Program-made: the position numbers and the translations under genes
The notes under the pieces: generated by a model
Seen by the model: only the letters and a program-made list of their open reading frames with translations
Databases searched by the model: none
Told to the model about the DNA's origin: nothing
In this document: in pieces, positions 9,839 through 19,516 of the stretch
Numbering within the stretch: the stretch's first letter is position 1
How the letters are laid out: each line of letters starts with the position of its first letter
NCBI RefSeq assembly: GCF_001563285.1
Contig: NZ_CP005188.1
Location: forward strand, 2,237,501 to 2,301,500
DNA length: 64,000 nucleotides
Direction of reading: 5' to 3'
Origin: Sphingobium sp. MI1205
GTDB lineage: Bacteria; Pseudomonadota; Alphaproteobacteria; Sphingomonadales; Sphingomonadaceae

Positions 9839-10630
9839 TCAGGACGTCAGCGCCTCGATCAGCGACTTGACCTTCTTCTGCCGCCACTGGGGCAGGGGCG
9901 CGATCAGCCAGTAGGCAAGCGGCGTCGGCACCACCTCTCCAACCCGCCGCACGCGGCCTGCATCAATGTCGGCCTGCGCCAGCAGCAGCGGCACCGTGGC
10001 CCGCCCGAAACCGTTGATCGCCGCTTCGATGGCAAGACCCCCATCCGCCACGCGAATCATCGCAGGCTCGCTGCCCGCCGGACAGCCGGGCCAGTCGATA
10101 CGGTGTTCAGGACCGCCCTGCGCTGCCTCGACGGTCACGAAACTGCTATCGCCGACCTTGACGCCCTCATGCTCGCCCGGCCCTTCGGCCAGCCGCAACG
10201 CCAAATCCAGATTGGCTTCGGTAAAATCAAGCGCATCGTCCGCCGCCACCAGGGCGAATTTGAGATCAGCCTGGTTCTCCGCATAGCTGGCGAGGCGCGG
10301 CTGCAACCATTTTGCGGTGATGTCGCGGGGAGCCGCGATCGTCAGCGACAAACTCGATTGCCCCGCCTGCATCGCCCGCACGGCTTCCTCAAACTCCAGG
10401 AAACCGGCACGCAGCGCCTCCAGCCCCGCCTCCGTCTCCGGCGTCAATTCCAGCCCCTTTGGCGTGCGACGGAACAGCACGACGCCCAGCAGGTCCTCCA
10501 ACGCCCGGATCTGCTGGCCAACGGCTGCGGGCGTCACGGCCAACTCGTCCGCAGCCCTTGTGAAGGACAGGTGCCGCGCCGCCGCATCCAGCACGCGCAG
10601 GCCATTCAACGGCAAATGGGTACGCTTCAT
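9839..10630 (-). CDS. LysR-family transcriptional regulator, GcvA-like
   Basis: A 263-residue regulator. Residues 5-60 form the winged HTH, with the GcvA-type opening LPLNGLRVLDAAARHLSFT and the recognition helix around TPAAVGQQIRALE. The rest is a LysR substrate-binding domain of the GcvA subgroup. The start at 10630 overlaps the apaG stop as ATGA, so the two are probably translated together; this start is preferred over the longer frame reaching 10750, which runs inside apaG. Regulators of this type usually control a neighbouring gene, but no obvious divergent target is present. The effector is unknown. Confidence 0.85.
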   Translation of the reverse strand: MKRTHLPLNGLRVLDAAARHLSFTRAADELAVTPAAVGQQIRALEDLLGVVLFRRTPKGLELTPETEAGLEALRAGFLEFEEAVRAMQAGQSSLSLTIAAPRDITAKWLQPRLASYAENQADLKFALVAADDALDFTEANLDLALRLAEGPGEHEGVKVGDSSFVTVEAAQGGPEHRIDWPGCPAGSEPAMIRVADGGLAIEAAINGFGRATVPLLLAQADIDAGRVRRVGEVVPTPLAYWLIAPLPQWRQKKVKSLIEALTS

Positions 10631-11025
10631 TCGGCAATCGCCGGGGCTATGAGCGCGAAATGGGGAATGGCGATGTCGAACGTCTCCCCGCTGGCGCCGA
10701 TCATATGATAATGACCGCGCATTGACCCCGTGGGCGTATTGAGCGGACATCCCGACACATAGTCATAGCTTTTGCCCGGCTGCACCACCGGCTGCTCGCC
10801 GACCACGCCGTCGCCGTCCACGCGATGCTGCGTTCCCCGCCCATCGGTGATGACCCAGTGACGGGTCAGCAACTGCACCGGCTGGTCGCCCACATTCTCG
10901 ATGCGAATATGATAGGCCCAGAACCAGCGCCCCCGGTCCGGTTCGGACTGTTCCGGCAGGAAGGTGACGGCCACATGCACGTTGATGTCGCGCGTGGTCG
11001 CGTGGAAGGGGAAAAGCGCGTTCAC
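10627..11025 (-). CDS. apaG: ApaG protein
   Basis: About 132 residues forming the single fibronectin-III-like ApaG domain, recognisable by the GRWFWAYHIRIEN core, then LLTRHWVITDG and YVSGCPLNTPTGSM-GHY. Family members are linked to Co2+/Mg2+ resistance in enterobacteria, but the biochemical role is not settled. No ATG is available. A TTG at 11031 and a GTG at 11025 are both possible; I prefer GTG because homologues as I recall them begin close to the following NALFPFHATT. Neither has a clear Shine-Dalgarno site. The gene lies 33 bp after metZ and overlaps the LysR gene by four bases. Confidence 0.9.
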   Translation of the reverse strand: MNALFPFHATTRDINVHVAVTFLPEQSEPDRGRWFWAYHIRIENVGDQPVQLLTRHWVITDGRGTQHRVDGDGVVGEQPVVQPGKSYDYVSGCPLNTPTGSMRGHYHMIGASGETFDIAIPHFALIAPAIAE

Positions 11026-11058
11026 GGTCAAAGAAATGCGCCCATCACCCCGTCCCCG

Positions 11059-12267
11059 TCAACGGCCTATCGACTTGAGCGCACGATCAAGATCCTCGAT
11101 CACATCGTCCGGGTCTTCCAACCCGACATTCAGGCGCAGCATATCCTCGGTAATCCCGACTTCCAGCCGCGCCGCTTCCGCCATGCTATAATGGGTGGTC
11201 GATGCCGGATGCGTCATCAACGACCGGGAATCCCCGATATTGTTGCTGATGTCGATCAGCTCCAGCCCATTCAGCAGGCCATGCGCTTCCTTGCGCCCGC
11301 CCCCGACATAGAGGGAGAAGATCGGTCCAGCCATCGCCATCTGGGTCATCGCCAGTGCATGCTGCGGATGGCTTTCCAGGCCGGGATAAAGAACCTTCTC
11401 CACCCGCCCTTCCAGGAATTTGGCGACCTTCAGCGCATTCTCGCTCTGACGGCGGATACGCAGGTCCAGCGTCTCCAGCCCCTTCAGAACAACCCAGGCA
11501 TTGAAGGCGCTCAGCGTCGGCCCGGTGTTCCGGTGGAAAGGCAGCAGCGTGTTGATGATGAAATCTTCCGTGCCGCAGATCGCGCCCGCAAGCACGCGGC
11601 CCTGTCCGTCCATCATCTTGGTCGCGCTATAGGCGACGACATCCGCGCCGAATTCCATCGGCCGCTGCAGCGCGGGCGTGGCAAAGGCATTGTCCACCAC
11701 GCTGGTGACGCCATGCTTTTTGGCGATGCCGCAAACGGCCGCCAGATCGACGACGTCCATCGTCGGATTGGCAGGCGTTTCGAAAAAGAAGACCTTGGTA
11801 TTCGGCCGCACCGCCGCTTCCCACGCGCCATTGTCGGTCGCATCAACGGTCGTCGTCTCGATGCCGAACTTGGGCAGCAACGTGTCGGTCAGCCAGCGGC
11901 AGGATCCGAACAGCGCCTTGCCCGCGACCACATGGTCGCCCGCCGACAGCTGGCACAGCAACGCCGCCGTCATCGCCGCCATGCCCGTCGCCGTAGCGCG
12001 GCACGCTTCCGCGCCTTCCAGCAGCGCGATGCGCTTTTCCAGCATCTCCACGGTCGGGTTCTGCAAGCGGCTGTAGGTCATACCCTGCTGCTCGCCAGCA
12101 AAGCGCATCGCCGCGTCTTCGGCCCGATCGTAGCTGTAGCCGCTCGTCAGGAACAGTGCTTCGGACGTCTCGCCCCATTCGCTACGCGCGGTACCGCCGC
12201 GCACCGCCAGTGTCGCGGGACGCCAGTTCTTGGTGATCTCCGGGTCCTGCCCGCTCCTGCGCTTCAT
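11059..12267 (-). CDS. metZ: O-succinylhomoserine sulfhydrylase
   Basis: A 402-residue PLP enzyme of the Cys/Met metabolism family. It forms homocysteine from O-succinylhomoserine and sulfide in methionine synthesis. The lysine that binds PLP is in AYSATKMMDGQGRV (about K217); SGYSYDRAEDAAMRFAGEQQ and YSRLQNPTVEMLEKRIALLE are the conserved N-terminal motifs. Length and motifs fit MetZ rather than cystathionine gamma-synthase, though paralogues in this family are hard to separate by eye. It sits only 10 bp after leuB, so sulfur and leucine biosynthesis genes share a transcript here. It starts with ATG. Confidence 0.9.
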   Translation of the reverse strand: MKRRSGQDPEITKNWRPATLAVRGGTARSEWGETSEALFLTSGYSYDRAEDAAMRFAGEQQGMTYSRLQNPTVEMLEKRIALLEGAEACRATATGMAAMTAALLCQLSAGDHVVAGKALFGSCRWLTDTLLPKFGIETTTVDATDNGAWEAAVRPNTKVFFFETPANPTMDVVDLAAVCGIAKKHGVTSVVDNAFATPALQRPMEFGADVVAYSATKMMDGQGRVLAGAICGTEDFIINTLLPFHRNTGPTLSAFNAWVVLKGLETLDLRIRRQSENALKVAKFLEGRVEKVLYPGLESHPQHALAMTQMAMAGPIFSLYVGGGRKEAHGLLNGLELIDISNNIGDSRSLMTHPASTTHYSMAEAARLEVGITEDMLRLNVGLEDPDDVIEDLDRALKSIGR

Positions 12268-12277
12268 CCTGCGTTCC

Positions 12278-13324
12278 TCAATTCAGCGCCGCCAGCACCG
12301 CGTCGCCCATCTCCACCGTGCTCATGCTGCCGCCCAGATCAGGGCTGCGCGCGCCATTGGCCAGAGCCTTGGCGACGGCGGCCTCGATCCGGTCAGCCTG
12401 TTCAGGCATCTTGAGCGAGTAACGCAGCATCATCGCCGCGGACAGAACCGTTGCCAGCGGATTGGCCTTGCCCTGCCCGGCAATGTCGGGCGCGGAACCG
12501 TGGATCGGTTCATACAGTCCCTGATTGCTGTCGTTCAGCGTCGCCGAAGCCAGCATGCCGATAGAGCCGACGCACATGCTCGCCTGATCGGACAGGATGT
12601 CGCCGAACATGTTGCCGGTGACGATCACATCGAACTGGCCCGGATTACGCACCAGCTGCATCGCGGCATTGTCGACATACATGTGGGACAGCGCCACATC
12701 GGGATATTCCGCCGACACCTCGATCATCACATCGCGCCACAACTGGCTCGTTTCCAGCACATTGGCCTTGTCCACCGAACACAGCTTGCCGCGACGTGCA
12801 CGGGCCGCCTGAAAGCCCTGATGCGCTATCTTGCGCACCTGCTCTTCATTGTACGACATGATGTCATAGCCTTCGCGCAGGCCTTCGGGCGTCTTGCGCA
12901 TGCCCTTTTCGCCGAAATAGACGTCGCCATTGGTTTCGCGCACGATCAGCAGGTCGATGGCGCTCGCCACCTCCTTCTTCAGCGCCGACGCATCGGCCAG
13001 TTCCGGGAAAACCTTCGCCGGACGCAGGTTGGAAAAGAGGCCCAGCTCCTTGCGCAGGCCCAGGATCGCCTGCTCCGGCCGCAAATGCCGCTCCAGCGAG
13101 TCGCAGTCGGGATCGCCGACCGCGCCGAACAGGATCGCGTCGGCGCGCTTCGCCAGTTCCAGCGTTTCTGGCGGCAACGGATGGCCCACCGCCTTGTAGG
13201 CCGCGCCCCCAACCAAGCCTTCCTCGTAGGTCAGGCCATCAATCCCCAATGCGTCCAGCACGCGCCGGGCCTGGGCGACGATCTCCGGCCCGATACCGTC
13301 TCCGGGAAAAATGGCGATCAACAT
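12278..13324 (-). CDS. leuB: 3-isopropylmalate dehydrogenase
   Basis: A 348-residue NAD-dependent beta-decarboxylating dehydrogenase, third enzyme of leucine synthesis. Diagnostic parts are [12 protein letters not shown] at the start, [15 protein letters not shown], the substrate/metal motif [14 protein letters not shown], and the C-terminal [29 protein letters not shown]. The size is normal for LeuB. It lies 50 bp after recO on the same strand and just ahead of metZ. leuA, leuC and leuD are not in the window. Confidence 0.95.
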   Translation of the reverse strand: MLIAIFPGDGIGPEIVAQARRVLDALGIDGLTYEEGLVGGAAYKAVGHPLPPETLELAKRADAILFGAVGDPDCDSLERHLRPEQAILGLRKELGLFSNLRPAKVFPELADASALKKEVASAIDLLIVRETNGDVYFGEKGMRKTPEGLREGYDIMSYNEEQVRKIAHQGFQAARARRGKLCSVDKANVLETSQLWRDVMIEVSAEYPDVALSHMYVDNAAMQLVRNPGQFDVIVTGNMFGDILSDQASMCVGSIGMLASATLNDSNQGLYEPIHGSAPDIAGQGKANPLATVLSAAMMLRYSLKMPEQADRIEAAVAKALANGARSPDLGGSMSTVEMGDAVLAALN

Positions 13325-13374
13325 GGCGGCAACTCCTCAGAACTGATGGCCGCCCCTTATGAAGCCGCCGCGCC

Positions 13375-14109
13375 TCACGCAACCGCTCTTTTCAGGCGAT
13401 CGACCAGTCTTTCCCGCGCGGCGAGCACGTCGGCCTTCCACTCGGTCAGTACGGACCGCTCCAGAAAGAAGCCGGTGAGCCGCAGCCCGTCCAATATCGC
13501 GCCCCATTCCGCAGCCCCGCCCTCCAGCAGAAACGGCGGCAATGGCAGCAGGCGACTTTCATAACCCACCGCCGCATCCCTGCTGACGGCGGCGGCGCTT
13601 CGCGGGCTGACATAGGCCAGATCCTGCACGCCTCCGGTCGCCGCGCAACGGCCAAGGTCCAGGCCAAAGCCAAGCTCGGCCAGCAGCAGCAGTTCATACC
13701 GCACCAGCGCCACCGCCCACCCTCGCGCTGCGGGCGCCGCATCGACCGCCCCCAGCACCCCGTCCAGCGCCTGATAGAGCGCGGGATAGGGCGTCCCTTC
13801 CGGCAACGCGGCCGCCGTCAGCGCACACACCCAGTCGATCGCCGCAGCAGGCAGAGGTTCCGATAAAAGCGGTGCACGGCTATGCTCCAGCTCCACCGTC
13901 AGGCTGGCGAGTTGCTCCTCCGTGCGTGCGCGAAATTCCGCCTTCACGCTGTTCCCCGGCAACAGCACCGGGCGCAAAGCCCGCGATCGGCCCCCGCGCA
14001 CATAACCGGCCAACAAGCCATGGCCCGGCGTCAACAGTCGCGCGATCGCGCCATGCTCCCCATGGGAACGTACCCCGCAAACAAGGGCAGGAGTGATCAG
14101 CGCCGCCAT
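13375..14109 (-). CDS. recO: DNA repair protein RecO
   Basis: A 244-residue RecO, the RecFOR mediator that helps load RecA onto SSB-covered single-stranded DNA. The N-terminal OB-fold opens with [20 protein letters not shown] and [19 protein letters not shown]. The rest is the helical domain with [23 protein letters not shown]. The four-cysteine zinc site found in some RecO proteins is absent, as in E. coli. It is the first gene of a minus-strand run (recO, leuB, metZ, apaG, lysR). Upstream is a 132-bp intergenic region shared with the divergent histidine kinase gene. Confidence 0.93.
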   Translation of the reverse strand: MAALITPALVCGVRSHGEHGAIARLLTPGHGLLAGYVRGGRSRALRPVLLPGNSVKAEFRARTEEQLASLTVELEHSRAPLLSEPLPAAAIDWVCALTAAALPEGTPYPALYQALDGVLGAVDAAPAARGWAVALVRYELLLLAELGFGLDLGRCAATGGVQDLAYVSPRSAAAVSRDAAVGYESRLLPLPPFLLEGGAAEWGAILDGLRLTGFFLERSVLTEWKADVLAARERLVDRLKRAVA

Positions 14110-14241
14110 AGCGCGTCTTTAACCCCGACGGGCATGCCGCGCCATGGCCGCAAGCACATCTTCATATTCCAATTGATATAAGTTGTGTCGGTTGCCTGAC
14201 TGTGGTCAGATATTCGCGTGGGAGTCGGGGGACATGCCACT

Positions 14242-15951
14242 ATGTTGAACATGCCCAAGGCGCCATCGACCGCGATGGATCGCCTGGTGCTCTGGTTGGG
14301 TCGTTCGCCGACGCTGGGTTTTGCCATATCCCGCGTCGCCTTTGCCGTGGCTGCCACATGGCAGGTCTCCGCGATGTTCAGCAATGAACCCGACTTTGCC
14401 CGAACCACCTTCCTGCTACAGGCCGGCATCTGGCTCTGGACGCTGGCCAGCATCGCCCAGCATATGCTGACGCCGCCGTTGGCCCTGGCGCTGCGCCCGA
14501 TATCGCTGTTCGTGGACGTCATCATCTTCCTGACGGTCATCGCCTTGTGCGAACCGCTACAGATTGCGGCGCTCGCCTGCCTCTTCTTCGTCGCATGGTC
14601 GGCGTCGGACCGGTTCGGCCGGGGGTCCATCATCGTCCTGGCCCTGTGCCTTGTCCTCGCCTTCCTGGCGCGGGGCTATTATGAATCCTGGGCCTCCACC
14701 CGCCATGTGGCCGAAGTGGACCGGGCGATCGACGGGCTTACCGTCCTCATCGGCTGCATCATCGCGGCGGCGATGCTCAGCCTGTCGATCCTTGAAAAGC
14801 GCCTGATAAGCTGGTCCGAGCGATTGCAGGCCGTGGGCCTTTCATTTCAGAAATCGCTTCCCCGCTTCGTCATCGAACAGATTTCGCAGCTCATGGCGGC
14901 CCGCTATTGCGCCTTTGTGTGGCAGATGGACGACGGCCCGGTCCATTGCGACATCATCGATGCGGAAGGCATTCGCACCCTCAACCTGCCCCAGCGTCAA
15001 AACGAAAGCCTGCTCACCATCACCCCGCGCGAGGCGCCCTTCCTCTATTCCGGCCAGTCCAGCCGCATCCTGTTGCGCAGCCGCTTAGGCATATTGCGCA
15101 ATGAAAAGGCGGAGCAGCTGACCGAAACGGTGCTCGATGTGCTCGGCCAGGGTCAGGGCGTCAGCGTCCATGTCCAGACCGGCGAGTTGCGCGGCCGCCT
15201 ATTCGTCGGCGCACGGCACGGCTGGTCGCCCGCCGCCCTGCTCCGCGCCCAGCGCATCCAGGAAGGGCTGGAGCTGTTCCTCGAACGCCACTTCTTCTTT
15301 CTCGCCTGGCGCGAACGCACTTTTGCCGAAGCCCGCCTGGCGCTCAGCCGCGACCTGCACGACAGCGTCCTCCAGACGCTGGCCGCGCTTCGCGTCAGGC
15401 TCGTCACCGCGATCCACGGCCTCACCGCGATCGACGCCCCGCACCAGCTCGCCGAACTGCGCGCCATGGAGGAACTCGTCACCGCCGAACAGGCGCATCT
15501 GCGCCGCCTCCTCAGCACGACCGAGGGCGCCACCGGCAATGTGGAGCTGAACCGCGAGATTGAGCGCTGCTGCCGCTTCATCGCCCTGCAATGGGGCATC
15601 GAATGCAGGCTGAACGCTACGGACCATCCGATGACCGTGCTGCCCGAAACAGCAGCCGAAATCGAATTTCTGATCCGGGAAGCCGCCGCCAACGCGGTCA
15701 AGCATGCCGCGGCCCAGCATATCACCGTCTCTCTGGCCCAGGCCGATGACGAGATATTGATCGCGCTCAAGGACAATCCGGGCGCGCAGCCCGTCGAACG
15801 GGAAAATTATACCGGCGACTTCGAACTCCAGTCGCAATCCATCATGAAGCGGTTGGGCAAGATCGGCGGCACCGCCTATTTCCACAACTTAAGCATGAAT
15901 TCATTAATTTCGATCAGATTGCCTTCATCCTTACCGAGGTCCCCAATATGA
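14242..15951 (+). CDS. Membrane histidine kinase, NarL/DegS (HisKA_3) type
   Basis: About 569 residues. The first ~190 contain six hydrophobic segments with only short loops, so there is no obvious periplasmic sensor domain. A region of about 160 residues resembling a cytoplasmic GAF-like sensor follows. Next comes the HisKA_3 box DLHDSVLQTLAALR, with phospho-acceptor His at about 373, then a HATPase domain with N-box EAAANAVKHAAA. The frame opens at a GTG (14218), but the ATG at 14242 has GGGGGA nine bases upstream and is preferred. The stop overlaps the response regulator start (ATGA), so the pair is translationally coupled. The stimulus is unknown; NarX-type kinases respond to nitrate, but the nitrate P-box is not seen. 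Confidence 0.88.
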   Translation: MLNMPKAPSTAMDRLVLWLGRSPTLGFAISRVAFAVAATWQVSAMFSNEPDFARTTFLLQAGIWLWTLASIAQHMLTPPLALALRPISLFVDVIIFLTVIALCEPLQIAALACLFFVAWSASDRFGRGSIIVLALCLVLAFLARGYYESWASTRHVAEVDRAIDGLTVLIGCIIAAAMLSLSILEKRLISWSERLQAVGLSFQKSLPRFVIEQISQLMAARYCAFVWQMDDGPVHCDIIDAEGIRTLNLPQRQNESLLTITPREAPFLYSGQSSRILLRSRLGILRNEKAEQLTETVLDVLGQGQGVSVHVQTGELRGRLFVGARHGWSPAALLRAQRIQEGLELFLERHFFFLAWRERTFAEARLALSRDLHDSVLQTLAALRVRLVTAIHGLTAIDAPHQLAELRAMEELVTAEQAHLRRLLSTTEGATGNVELNREIERCCRFIALQWGIECRLNATDHPMTVLPETAAEIEFLIREAAANAVKHAAAQHITVSLAQADDEILIALKDNPGAQPVERENYTGDFELQSQSIMKRLGKIGGTAYFHNLSMNSLISIRLPSSLPRSPI

Positions 15952-16604
15952 CGGCGCAGATAGCCATAGTCGACGATCACCCCATCTTCCTCGATGGCAT
16001 GGTGCAATTTCTCAGTTCCCATGGCCACGATGTCGTATTCTGTGCGCGATCGGTGGATGAAGCCATCTCCCGCCTTCAGGCGGAGCAGCCCGACCTGCTG
16101 ATCCTTGACGTCAGCATGAAGGACGGCGGCGGGCTCGCCATCCTCTCCGCCATCCGCAGCAGCGGCAGCACCGTGCCGGTCATCTTCATGACCGTCCACA
16201 TCCGCCCCGATCAGACGCTGGAAGCCATCAAGCTGGGCGTCGATGGCGTCGTGCTGAAGGATAGCGATCCCAACGAACTGCTGACCTGCATCGGTCAGGT
16301 GTTGAGCGGGAACAAGAGCATCGCGCCCTTCGTCATGGAACAGGCGCTGGTCCACAGCATCTCCGCCCCGGCGAACGACAGCAACGCCCTGTCCACCCTC
16401 ACCGATCGGGAAATGGAGATCGCCGGCCTCATCCGCGCGGGCCTGCGCAACCGTGAAATCGCTGGGCGCTGTGGCCTGACGGAAGGCACGGTGAAGGTCC
16501 ACCTGCACAGCATCTTCCAGAAGCTAGGGATCAAGTCGCGCTCGGAACTCATCATCATGATGCTGTCCATCGACAATGACGTCCCAGCGGTAGGAATGCA
16601 CTAA
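15948..16604 (+). CDS. NarL/FixJ-type response regulator
   Basis: A 218-residue two-domain regulator. The receiver domain (1-120) has the acidic pair in IVDDHPIF, phospho-acceptor D54 in LLILDVSM, and a conserved lysine in GVVLKDSD. Residues 150-210 are a LuxR-type HTH with LTDREMEIAGLIRAGLRNREIA and GTVKVHLHSIFQKLGI. It is partnered with the upstream kinase, whose stop codon it overlaps by four bases. A 206-bp gap then separates it from the convergent DUF1467 gene. The target promoters are unknown. Confidence 0.92.
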   Translation: MTAQIAIVDDHPIFLDGMVQFLSSHGHDVVFCARSVDEAISRLQAEQPDLLILDVSMKDGGGLAILSAIRSSGSTVPVIFMTVHIRPDQTLEAIKLGVDGVVLKDSDPNELLTCIGQVLSGNKSIAPFVMEQALVHSISAPANDSNALSTLTDREMEIAGLIRAGLRNREIAGRCGLTEGTVKVHLHSIFQKLGIKSRSELIIMMLSIDNDVPAVGMH

Positions 16605-16650
16605 ACTCCAGAATAGGGGTTCTGCGCAGAGGCCGGGGATTGCGGAAATC

Positions 16651-16669
16651 GGGGCCGTTGGACGGCCCC
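16651..16669 (+). other. Perfect GC hairpin after the two-component pair
   Basis: GGGGCCGT and ACGGCCCC form a perfect 8-bp stem with a 3-base loop, 47 bp after the response regulator stop. It is well placed to end that transcript, but no T run follows, so it is not a standard intrinsic terminator. I see nothing else in the rest of 16605-16810. Confidence 0.4.
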
Positions 16670-16810
16670 TCCGCGCTGTCAGCGTGATCCGCTCAAATAC
16701 ATGACCGAAAGCGAAAACGCGGCGCAGCTAAAAAACCTGCCGTCCGGACGCGACGCGCGCGGGCTAAAGTGCTGCCCGTCCGAACGGCGCGCTCCGCGTC
16801 TCCGCATGCC

Positions 16811-17071
16811 TCAGGATGGGCGGGTAAACCGCTCCAGCGTCACCCAACCTTCGACATAATTGGCATAATATAGGCCAAACAGCACTGCCGACAGGATCGT
16901 GGCGCGAACCGCCACAACCCCGGGGCGAAAGTTGCTGGGCGCACTATCCGCCTGGCCCTTCACCATCACTTCGCCCGTTTCGTCGGGCGTGCGGATGCCA
17001 AAGGGCATGACGATGAACGCGCTGATCACCCAGAACAGAAAATAAATGGCGAAGATCGCGTACAGGTTCAT
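16811..17071 (-). CDS. DUF1467 family membrane protein
   Basis: An 86-residue protein with two predicted membrane spans (about 4-24 and 54-72). The motif FWVISAFIVMPFGIRTPDE is characteristic of DUF1467, a small alphaproteobacterial family of unknown function often found next to rnj. It starts 11 bp after the rnj stop and so appears to be the last gene of the nuo-birA-coaX-rnj transcript. Nothing in it suggests an enzymatic role. Confidence 0.88.
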   Translation of the reverse strand: MNLYAIFAIYFLFWVISAFIVMPFGIRTPDETGEVMVKGQADSAPSNFRPGVVAVRATILSAVLFGLYYANYVEGWVTLERFTRPS

Positions 17072-17082
17072 GGCCAGTTGCC

Positions 17083-18720
17083 TTAGGCGCGAACGAGCAG
17101 GACGTCCACCACCGGCTTCTTGCCCGTCCAGCGGGTCGCCGTCCGCCGCACGGCCAGCCGCACCCGCTCGCGCAGTGCTTCTTCGTCCTGCGACCCCTTG
17201 GGCACCACCTGCGCTGCTTCGTCAGCCGCCTCCGCCAGGAAAGCGGCCTTGTCTTCCTCGACCGGCACGCCCTGCGTCCGCAAAGCCGGCTCGCCGATCA
17301 GCTTGCCCTTGCGATCCAGCGCCACCGCGACGCTGATCTGCCCGTGCAGCGCGATCTTGCGCCGCTCGTTCATGGTCGATCCGTCAGCGGGCAGGATGAC
17401 ATCGCCGTCCAGCACCAGCCGCCCGGTCCCTTCCTTGCCGATGATCTCCGGGCCGTTCGGCGCCAGCCGCAGCAGGTCGCCATTGGACTGCACCACCGCA
17501 TGCGGGACGCCGTTCGTCAAACCCAGCCGCGCCTGTTCCGCCATGTGCCGGCGTTCGCCATGCACGGGCAGAAGTATCTGCGGCCGTACCCAGCTATACA
17601 TCGCCTCCAGTTCAGGCCGCCCAGGGTGGCCTGACACATGCACTGCCGCCTGGCGGTCTGTGACCATCAGCACGCCCTTGGTCGCCAATGCGTTCTGGAT
17701 GCGGCCGATCGCAATCTCATTGCCTGGGATCTGCTTGGACGAAAAAACGACCAGATCGCCCGTGTCCAGCTTGATGGGATGGCTTTCGAACGCGATCCGC
17801 GACAATGCCGCGCGCGCTTCGCCCTGCCCGCCCGTGGCGATGATCATCACCTCGTTGCGCGGCAAAGCCATAGCATCGTCCCAATCCACCGTCGGCGGAA
17901 AGTCCTTCAGATAACCCGCCGCCTTGGCCGTCGAAATGATCCGGTCCAGCGAGCGCCCGGCCACGCACAGCTTGCGTCCAACCGCGTTCGCCACCTCGCC
18001 CAGCGTCTGCAATCGCGCGGCGTTGGACGCAAAGGTGGTGACAAGCACCCGGCCCTTCGCCCCGGTGATCGTCGCCATCAACCCTTCGCGCACATCGCCT
18101 TCGGACCCGCTCGCCTCTGCGTTGAAGACATTGGTGCTGTCGCACACCAGCGCCAGCACGCCCTCGTCGCCGATCGCCGTCAGTTCCGCAGGGGTCGAAG
18201 GCTGGCCCAGCAGCGGCTTTTCATCCAGCTTCCAGTCGCCGGTGTGAAAAATGCGGCCATGGGGCGTGTCGATCAGCACCGCATTGCCCTCCGGGATCGA
18301 ATGCGCCAGCGGCACATAGCGGAAACCGAATGGACCCAGGGCAAAGCTGCCCTCATTCTCGATCACGTGCAGCTTCACCTCACGGCTCAGCCCTTCTTCT
18401 TCCAGCTTCAGCCGGATCAGCCCCGCGGTGAAGGGCGTCGCATAAAGCGGCACGCCCAGATCGGCGGCCAGATAGGGGATCGCCCCGATATGATCCTCAT
18501 GCCCGTGCGTCAGCACGATGCCGAGCAAATCCTCGCGCCGCTCCTCGATGAAGGACAGGTCCGGCAATATCAGCTCGACACCGGGATAGGCCGGATCGGC
18601 AAAGGTCAGGCCCAGATCGACCATCACCCACTTACCCTGGCAGCCATAGAGATTTACGTTCATGCCAATCTCGCCCGACCCACCAAGGGCCAGGAAGAGC
18701 AGCTCGTTTCCGGGTGTCAT
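17083..18720 (-). CDS. rnj: Ribonuclease J
   Basis: A 545-residue metallo-beta-lactamase/beta-CASP ribonuclease that acts in RNA decay and maturation by 5'-3' exonuclease and endonuclease activity. The zinc motif THGHEDHIGA gives H72, H74, D76 and H77. LVTTFASN belongs to the beta-CASP domain, and VHGERRHMAEQARLG and VHVSGHPGRPELEAM match later conserved blocks. The length is typical of alphaproteobacterial RNase J. It starts inside the coaX stop (TAATG, one-base overlap), indicating coupled translation. The DUF1467 gene follows 11 bp downstream. Confidence 0.93.
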   Translation of the reverse strand: MTPGNELLFLALGGSGEIGMNVNLYGCQGKWVMVDLGLTFADPAYPGVELILPDLSFIEERREDLLGIVLTHGHEDHIGAIPYLAADLGVPLYATPFTAGLIRLKLEEEGLSREVKLHVIENEGSFALGPFGFRYVPLAHSIPEGNAVLIDTPHGRIFHTGDWKLDEKPLLGQPSTPAELTAIGDEGVLALVCDSTNVFNAEASGSEGDVREGLMATITGAKGRVLVTTFASNAARLQTLGEVANAVGRKLCVAGRSLDRIISTAKAAGYLKDFPPTVDWDDAMALPRNEVMIIATGGQGEARAALSRIAFESHPIKLDTGDLVVFSSKQIPGNEIAIGRIQNALATKGVLMVTDRQAAVHVSGHPGRPELEAMYSWVRPQILLPVHGERRHMAEQARLGLTNGVPHAVVQSNGDLLRLAPNGPEIIGKEGTGRLVLDGDVILPADGSTMNERRKIALHGQISVAVALDRKGKLIGEPALRTQGVPVEEDKAAFLAEAADEAAQVVPKGSQDEEALRERVRLAVRRTATRWTGKKPVVDVLLVRA

Positions 18721-19499
18721 TAGTTATTCAAACTCCTCTCGTGCAACAGCGCCAACCCCAAAATGGTCAGGTCGGGCGCAATCGCATCGAATATGTCGCT
18801 ATTCTCATCAAACAGGACGGCGAGCCCGCCTGTCGAAATTACTTTTGCCGGTCGGCCGATCTCCGCGCGTATCCGGGCGACCAGCCCTTCCATCATCGCG
18901 ACATAACCCCAGAACACGCCAATGTGCATCTGCGCTTCCGTGTTACGACCGATAACCGATCGGTTCTCCGGCGGCGCAATGGCGATCTTGGGCAGCTTGG
19001 CCGCCGCCGCAACCAGTGCGTCCAGCGACAGGTTGATGCCCGGCGCGATGATGCCGCCCTTGTAGGTGCCGTGATAATCGACGACGTCGAAAGTGGTCGC
19101 GGTCCCGAAATCGATGACGATCAGGTCGCCCTTATATAGGTGGTGCGCCGCGATCACGTTGACAACCCTGTCAGCGCCGACCGAAGCCGGCTCGGCCACA
19201 TCCAGCTCGATCCCCCATTCGACCGGAGCTTGACCCGCGACCAACGCGCTCGTCTTGAAATATTTTTCGGCCAGCACCTGCAGATTGTGCAACGCGCGCG
19301 GTACCACGGTCGCAATGATAACCGCGTCCACATCGGCAATGCTGAACCCCTCCAGCATCAACAGCTGGTTTAGCCACACGGCATATTCGTCGGCGGTGCG
19401 CCGTGGGTCGGTCGCGATCCGCCAGCGCGCGCGGATATCCCGTCCGTCAAGCAGCGCGAAAACCACATTGGTATTGCCCGCGTCGATCGCGAGAAGCAT
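18720..19499 (-). CDS. coaX: Type III pantothenate kinase
   Basis: A 259-residue CoaX, which phosphorylates pantothenate in the first step of coenzyme A synthesis. It has the ASKHA-fold phosphate motif [15 protein letters not shown] at the N-terminus, [15 protein letters not shown], and the [12 protein letters not shown] motif with [11 protein letters not shown]. An open frame continues to 19733, but the ATG at 19499 gives the conserved N-terminus and is chosen. It lies 17 bp after birA and overlaps rnj by one base. Joining two cofactor enzymes (biotin, CoA) to the end of the nuo operon is a recurrent alphaproteobacterial arrangement. Confidence 0.93.
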   Translation of the reverse strand: MLLAIDAGNTNVVFALLDGRDIRARWRIATDPRRTADEYAVWLNQLLMLEGFSIADVDAVIIATVVPRALHNLQVLAEKYFKTSALVAGQAPVEWGIELDVAEPASVGADRVVNVIAAHHLYKGDLIVIDFGTATTFDVVDYHGTYKGGIIAPGINLSLDALVAAAAKLPKIAIAPPENRSVIGRNTEAQMHIGVFWGYVAMMEGLVARIRAEIGRPAKVISTGGLAVLFDENSDIFDAIAPDLTILGLALLHERSLNN

Positions 19500-19516
19500 G
19501 GCCGGTCCCCCGGTTA

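Noticed and set aside
14097..14633. 178-codon minus-strand frame opposite the kinase start
   Set aside because: Antisense to the histidine kinase transmembrane region and recO edge; no family match.
16651..16669. Intrinsic terminator after the response regulator
   Set aside because: The stem is perfect but no T run follows, so it is listed only as a hairpin.
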